Positions 57,910 through 64,000 of a stretch of 64,000 nt of DNA are shown here, piece by piece (positions within the stretch are counted from its first letter, which is position 1; each line of letters starts with the position of its first letter). The stretch is from Theropithecus gelada (Eukaryota > Chordata > Mammalia > Primates > Cercopithecidae), in contig NC_037680.1 of the NCBI RefSeq assembly GCF_003255815.1, positions 7,623,930-7,687,929 of the forward strand. Reading direction: 5' to 3'. The notes under the pieces were generated by a model that saw nothing but the letters and a program-made list of their open reading frames with translations, searched no databases and was not told the origin of the DNA. Made by a program: the position numbers and the translations under genes.

Positions 57910-59370
57910 ATTTCATGATGGAATTAAAGTCTGTTTGGAATTTCATCAACATTTTAACATTAGCTTTCTTTCATCAGCACTTGCTGGCATATGTATCATT
58001 TCTCCTTTTTTTATTTTTAAAATTTTATCTTAGGTGGGTCTCTTAAAAGTAAAATAAGGCTATATGTTGTTGTTTTGTCTTTTATATCTTTTCTTTAATA
58101 GTGTGATAATCAGTGAATTTTATTAAGAAAATTTAAATTTTCAATATGTAACTGATTTGTAATGGTTAATTTCTCAAGTACATATATTTTATAACATATT
58201 TTCTATGAATCACCAAGATTAATCAATTATTCCTTCATCCTCTTACTCTTCACCCCATTTCTCTTCTAATAATAGACAACCTAGCACGCTGTCATTTCCT
58301 CCTGCCCCACCATCTCCCATGTTGAGTTCATCTGGGATTGTTTTATTGCAGGTAATTATAATTTGTTTTTAATTTATGTGTAAATGCTTATTTATATTTT
58401 ATCATTACATGATTATATTGCATACATATAAATGATATACATTATGAATATATTATTTATAATTCCAAATTATTAAACATATATTTTAGTGGCTTCTATA
58501 ATCTTACTATGTTTAAAATGTTATATTTTATTACATTATTTTCTTTGGCTGTAGTATATTCTTTCAGTGCTAATTCTTTCAGAGAGAGTCGATGGGTTTT
58601 AGATTTCTTATGTTAAATTTCTTACTCTTTGCAAGTTCTGAACTTTCATTACGTCTTTAAAATTAACTGTTGCTATGTTCTGTTCACATTTCACATAATG
58701 GATTGACTGGTTTCAAAATAATTTTCCTTAAATCTCTGTGAATATTGCGGCATCATCTTTCAACATGTAATTTTGTTAATGAAATGTCGACATAGTTTTC
58801 CTTCTTTTGTTTTTTAGATACGGTCTTGCTCTGAAAGTTTTTAGTATTTTCATGTCCTGTTACAAAGCGTGAAGCTTTGGATTCAAATCCTTGCTCTACT
58901 ACTTACCTACTACTTACCACTACTTCTATTAAAAATATATTAGCCCTCTTAGATTAATCCTTGATATCTTCTAACTTTTTACCACATTTTTAAAAATTGC
59001 TATCTTTAATTCCCTTGTCTTGGTATTTTAATTTTCTGTTTGAGTTTTATTTATTTGATTTCATTTTCAGCCTTATGTCAATTATTTTTAATTTAGGCAA
59101 TGTTTATCAATTTGTCTGTAATTCTTTCTGATTGCTTCATTTTATCAATCCTTATAGTTGTTTTCTGGTTTCAATTATCTCTGAAATTTCTCATAACTAG
59201 CATATATATATTATTAAAATCTCCTTTACTCCCTGAATTTCCTTTTAGCATCTTTTCCAGGCACCTTGACTGATTTCTTTATTTTTTTCTTTAATATTTT
59301 TTGTTTTCTTCAAGTAGCTTATGATTCTTAGTGATTGGTTTAGATTGCTGATATGAGCTTAAGTAGAAGG
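57910..59370 (-). mobile_element. Probable L1M fragment, ORF2 start to ORF1 (antisense)
   Basis: 'ggtgggtctcttaaaagtaaa' and the AT-rich blocks after it resemble the reversed ORF2 start, spacer and ORF1 of an old L1, ending in coiled-coil-type sequence (58940-59300). No frame is left. Confidence 0.5.
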
Positions 59371-60380
59371 AATAATCAACCCCTATCTGTAAAAAGTCAA
59401 GAATAGTTTTGTTAAGTTCACTCAGGGTCTATTAGTATGAGGCTTGCAGCAAACTTTAGGACAGTCTCTAGCAGCTAAAATAAGGAATAATTTCTTTCGA
59501 CACTTAAAACATAAGTAAATTTCTTCCATGAATGAAATGACTTCTCTCCCACTTCCCCACTCCATTTCTCAACCTGTCCAGACTTTCCTGAAGCTCTCTC
59601 CTTCTTTCTCATTATTCGGTATGTTAACAAAACCTGACCCCAAGCAAGTAGTTCACATTATTTATGGTATAGCTTTTGGTTTTTAGATTGCCATTGGGTA
59701 TTAGTGGTTGTGGACAGAAAGTAGTTGGACTCATTTGACCAGCTGGTTAGGATTTTTGTCTTTAATTAACTACTATGATAGCTGACTTAGTACTCTCTCT
59801 CATGCTTTGTGGATCTCCACTCTTCATTTGTCATATTTGGGTTATAGTTTTTCTGTTCTTACTTATCTGATATTAATGACTTTATGCCTTTTCTACATTT
59901 TTCATAAATTTTGGAATTCCTGTTTCTTTCCATAAAATTAGAAATTAATCTGGTATGTTTTCATGTATGCATAAACATACACACTTATGTATGTGTGTAA
60001 CATATGCACACATATGCAGAATCATCATAAGAGATCACATAGAAGAGGACAAGTCAAGTGTATATGCTCAGACTATCTAATTAGTCCATCTTTACTATGT
60101 TTCACAATTTTATTTTGTGTACCAGGATATTTGTGATTAGTGATTGAACAGCCAGAATGTTCCTTTATACAATGAAACAAGGAGTTTTCTATTGTATTAA
60201 AAAGTTAAAAATATAATTCTCACATGTACTCCGTCATCAATGAAATCCCATGAGAATATCTAGGTCTTTTAAAAGCTTGGATGTTCAAACCGCTCCTCTG
60301 CAGCAAGAATTTCCCAGGCTTGGCAACCTGTCCTGATTCAACTCTAAGTAGAAATATGTGACAAATATTCCTTTAATTGT
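59371..60380. other. Intergenic, nothing recognised
   Basis: AT-rich, no frame. A short alternating TATGTGTG/ACACAT region lies around 59960-60015. Confidence 0.5.
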
Positions 60381-60612
60381 TTTCTTTTTCTTTTTTTTTT
60401 TTTTTTTTTTTTTTTTAGAGAGACAGGGTTTCACTCTGTTGCCCTGGCTGGAGTGTAGTGGTACGATCACAGCTCACTGCATGTTTAACTCCTGAGCTGA
60501 AGTGATCCTCACACCTCAGCATTTGAGTAGCTAGGACTACAGGCATATACCACCAATCCCAGATGATTTTAAAAAATTTTTTTTTAGAGATGGGGGTCTC
60601 ACAGGCTACATG
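60381..60612 (-). mobile_element. Old truncated Alu (AluJ or FLAM-like), minus strand
   Basis: Long T tail, then 'gagacagggtttcactctgtt' and left-arm-like sequence through 'gtagctaggactacaggcat' to 'tagagatgggggtctcac'. Shorter than full length and diverged. Confidence 0.82.
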
Positions 60613-60710
60613 ACAACTATTCCCTTAAGATCTTCACATTATTCTTTCTACATCAAAATGAAAAACAAAACAAAACAAAAAGTATACTACCTGATGTCAC
60701 TTTCAAAAAT

Positions 60711-60742
60711 TCTAAAGAGTACATTTACATGTACTCTTTAGA
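60711..60742. repeat. Perfect 14-bp inverted repeat with 4-base loop
   Basis: TCTAAAGAGTACAT at 60711-60724, TTAC loop, then ATGTACTCTTTAGA at 60729-60742: a perfect hairpin. No gene is nearby, so a terminator or regulatory role is not implied. Confidence 0.95.
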
Positions 60743-60821
60743 GTTGTCTGTGTCTTAGAGCCTCTTGAAGAGGCGATGTTACAATCTTTACTAAGTTATA
60801 CAAAGCTCCTGTTATCCCTCC

Positions 60822-60970
60822 ATTAATTTGAGCAATACTTACAGAGCACCTACTATGTGAAGGATATCATCCTCAGCATTGAGATACATGTGTAAAGAGA
60901 AGAAAACAAATCAATATTTCTTTCCTTATTAACTTACATTCTAAAAGAGTATCTCAATATTTTCTCCTCT
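60822..60970 (-). mobile_element. LINE-2 3' end, minus strand
   Basis: 'agagcacctactatgtgaagg', 'cctcagcattgagatacatg' and 'attaacttacattctaaaag' are the reversed L2 3' end. Confidence 0.75.
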
Positions 60971-63826
60971 CATTCACAGTAGAACTAAAGTTAATGGTAA
61001 AGGGCCTAATGTTTTAAAAACCTCTAATTTAAGTCATTTGCAGCAAATTCAATAACTATAAAATACATTGGAAAAATATAGAATAATAATTACAGATCTT
61101 CTATATTGATACTTGATGGTATCAGCAGTTAATAAGTTATAAAATGGTTAAAGTGTCTACTTTTATATTAAGCATTTAACATGGTTTGTCTATAAATTTT
61201 TGACGGTTTCTCTTATTTTTCCAAATTAGACTAGTAACACCGCAATTCAAAAAATATTTGATTTTAAGGTATGCCAATCATTCTTAAATAAGATTCTAGT
61301 TCAGAAAAAGGGCTTTTTCAGATGAAGGCTGGGTCAACAATCTGCCAGAGTTTCTAGTTCAGAAATGAAAATGTCAGTCACTCATAATGTTTCAAAATAT
61401 CTGGATACTTGACACTGCATAGATAGACAAATCCATGGGTGAGGGAGCTGAATTTTTATGTTATTTCTGTTGTTCCATCAGCATATACCGATGTAATGCA
61501 GTCACAGAGGCACTCGCTCAGTTCAGATTAGTTTCAACAAGGTTCAAGAAATTAAGAATAGTTTAAGCCACCATATCAAGATATTTCAGGATACGTCAGC
61601 CTATTCTGATGCAACTCCATGGACATTATAGGACAGTTATTCCTTTAACTCTTTATCATTCTTTCTTCAACCTCCATGTAAAAAGAAATCCAACTAATTC
61701 ATGCTACTTTTATGAATTAAGATGTATTGTCATCTTAGGGCAAAGTAATTTTTCTCTCCTCTGATGCCATACCACAATGAGTTGAATACCTTCAAAACAG
61801 TTATATACAAATCAGCCTAAACTTGAATCAGAAAAATTTCCCTGGTATTCTCACTTAGACCTAAGAATAAATAATATAGATAAATCATATGGTTTTATGT
61901 ATGACATATATATTCGTATTATATATCACATATATAATCTTATATATTTAATATATCTATATAATGTTGCAGTGGTATGAGAAATATGAGGTAGTCAGCA
62001 TCAGTTATATTGCAGATAGCTATTGCTATCCTTCTTGACATAGTCTCAATTTTATAAATTTTACTAAAAATAATTCACTTTTTAATCGCTTTTTGTGGTT
62101 ATCAAGCATGATTTTATCAAATTCTTACATGAGGCTTAAATTGAAGATACAAAAGTTCTGATAAATACAGCAGCACTTGCCACATGTAAGCTACCTTTTA
62201 GGCCACTGATCTTATTTTACTTCATGTTATGTCTGTTCATAGAGCACTGCTGTCCTATACAGCATCGTTGTCTCTAAGACTTGTTTCTACTTTTATACTC
62301 TCTAATGAACTCATCTGAGACAGTGGAGATTAGGCCACAAAGCAGGCTAAGACGATGCCCCAGAATACAGTGACTCTACTCATCGCCAAAACATATACAA
62401 AAGAGGAAATGATCTCACGGGTCATCAAAAACATGGTCATCTGTTCCCTGGGGAAATTGAAACCTAACTAGAAACCCTTACAACTTTGAAAATTTGAGTT
62501 TGTGATCTATATCCTTGCTCTCCTACTCCTCACCATTTCTACCCCCATTAACATGGGATTGAAAAAGTTCAACACCTACCCATTAACACCTGGAAAGGAT
62601 TTTGCTTTCTTCCTCATTCTTCCTGTTCTCCAGACATTATAGTAAGAAATTACTGTCTTAGAAAAGCTCTTGAATTTAATCTGCTATGAAAAGATTTGAT
62701 TAATTTTTTCTTTGCAACTTCTTCTGTTTATATGCCTTTGGGAGAGTTTAATAAATATTTCTTTCTTATTCTTTGCTTTAAATTGATCTCTGGGAAATAC
62801 TTAGGAGGTTATATGTATTCTTCACAGTTTTTCACTTTGCTTCCCTAATACAAAGTGACAATGGATTTTTAGCTGACTATTCAATTTATTAACAATTTTG
62901 AAAGTTTTCTTGCTGTTGTATCCATTATTATTTTTATTAGTTTAATTAAACCAAAACATTTATCCTGATTACACATTTCCTTTACCTTCCTTAACACAAA
63001 CAATTAATTAGAAAAAAAAGTACAGAATGCAATTTTTTTCATATGGAACTTTTCAAATAAGTGTCCCAATCAAGTAAATATATACATTTAAAGAGAATTG
63101 ACATAGTAAGGTTATACTTACTCTTATATCCCTAGCTAGTCATGCAACATGAGAAAAACCCCCAGAATTCCTGGTCCTTTAATCTTTTCATTGATAAATA
63201 CAGAGGATGAGATGAGATTATTCTGAAGCTTCCTCCACATGTATAATGACCTATTATTCTAAAGCATAGTCAGTGTAGCTTCTTAGATACTCATATTTTA
63301 TTCTACATTTAGCTGGGTATTCTTTGAAAATCTTCACAATAGCAAATAACCTTTTTTAATTTATCTATATGTGGGATTGACTTTTGCAATCTTGAAGATA
63401 GGACTTAAACGTAGAACCTAGAGTTGTAAAAAAGAAAATCACAAATTCTTCAGTTAGGGCACAGTGAATTCTACTTAGTTCCTGGCCTCAAACACTTTAC
63501 TGTAGATACGATAATGTACAATTGTGAATGATTGAGAGTGCACACTGAATCCTGGCTGAAAGTGTCTTATCATTATAGGGCATCATTTTGTAGCTGATGT
63601 CTCAGCTATACCTTCTTTAGGTTATTTCAACATCGTAGGAAGTCATTTGCTTCCAGATAGTGCCAGAACATGATACAACTTTCTTGCTCTAGAGTAAGTC
63701 CATTGGTTATGTGGGATCCTATGTAAGGGATCACATATTCTGTGAGCTCTAGGATGGTAGTGCTGATTTAGGTCTTGTGGACAGGTAAGGGAAATTCATA
63801 TCAAGAATATATTTGTATTATATTCC
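60971..63826. other. 2.9 kb with no gene or assignable repeat
   Basis: No frame of note. An AT-rich, (TA)-type stretch lies at 61895-61965. Confidence 0.5.
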
Positions 63827-64000
63827 AGCCAGGCGCAGTGTCCTATGTCTGTAATCCCAGCACTTTGGGAGGCTGAGGCAAGCAGATTGCTTGAGGCCAG
63901 GGGTTCCAGACCAGCCTGGGCAGCATAGTGAAATCCTATCTCTACTAAAAATGCAAAAATTAGCCAGGTATGGTGTCATACTCCTGTAATCTCAGATACT
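63827..64000 (+). mobile_element. AluJ-like element, cut by the window end
   Basis: Left arm and start of the right arm from 'agccaggcgcagtgtcctat'. 'gattgcttgaggccaggggttcc' is of the older J type. The rest lies beyond the window. Confidence 0.92.

Noticed and set aside
58812..58925. 22-base Alu-like piece ('tacggtcttgctctg') followed by MIR-like 'ggattcaaatccttgctctac'
   Set aside because: Too short and too diverged to separate from chance in AT-rich old L1 sequence.
60711..60742. Hairpin considered as a transcription terminator or attachment site
   Set aside because: No gene, T-run or integrase context in this eukaryotic sequence; reported only as an inverted repeat.
60612..61670. Weak similarity between 60612-60665 and 61630-61680 ('attcc.ttaa...attctttct')
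   Set aside because: Roughly 70% over some 50 AT-rich bases with gaps; not convincing without an alignment score.

Overview
The window is primate genomic DNA, most likely human or another catarrhine. The evidence is a near-full-length L1PA-type LINE-1, several Alu copies with AluS or AluY character, a solo HERV-W-type LTR (LTR17) and THE1/MST/MLT1 elements. I find no host protein-coding gene, exon set, tRNA, rRNA or CRISPR array. Almost every long open frame lies in a transposable element or its antisense strand. No new functional system is visible. What is informative is how the elements are nested, broken and rearranged.

Layout. 1-1944: 5' end of an older L1, minus strand, cut by the window edge. 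1965-3835: old L1 ORF2/3'UTR remnant, plus strand. 4808-10995: full-length 6.2-kb L1PA element on the minus strand, inserted in an older L1. Its ORF1 has one premature stop. Its ORF2 has one stop, three single-base deletions and a lost terminator. Its 5'UTR keeps the ~129-bp segment that the youngest L1 families lost. 11609-15616: Alu copies, unassigned DNA and a large CT/CCTT microsatellite holding the only N (15490).

15643-23467: decayed class I (gammaretrovirus-like) endogenous retrovirus on the minus strand, with two LTRs and gag, protease, RNase H, integrase and env remnants. The reverse transcriptase domain is deleted, and two Alu units interrupt env. 23690-30215: old L1 with an Alu, a MIR, a solo MST LTR, an AluS with clear target duplications, an L1MA/L1MB-like fragment split by an Alu, and an L2 tail. 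31043-31731: solo LTR17 flanked by ATAG. 33431-39480: old plus-strand L1 whose 3' third is a mosaic of an inverted L1 piece, half a MaLR LTR and a sense L1 3' end.

43373-49550: a stack of insertions in an old minus-strand L1: Alu, a complete THE1 placed inside a GT repeat, an MLT1 LTR, and an MST LTR that itself holds an Alu. 49555-50215: HAL1/L1 ORF1-like remnant. 55130-56958: second THE1 with an internal deletion. The rest is L2, MIR and old L1 relics, a truncated old Alu, and AT-rich DNA in which I recognise nothing. The window ends inside an Alu (63827-64000).

All family names come from reading the sequence against remembered family features, without alignment software. Boundaries of old repeats are approximate, to tens of bases or worse.
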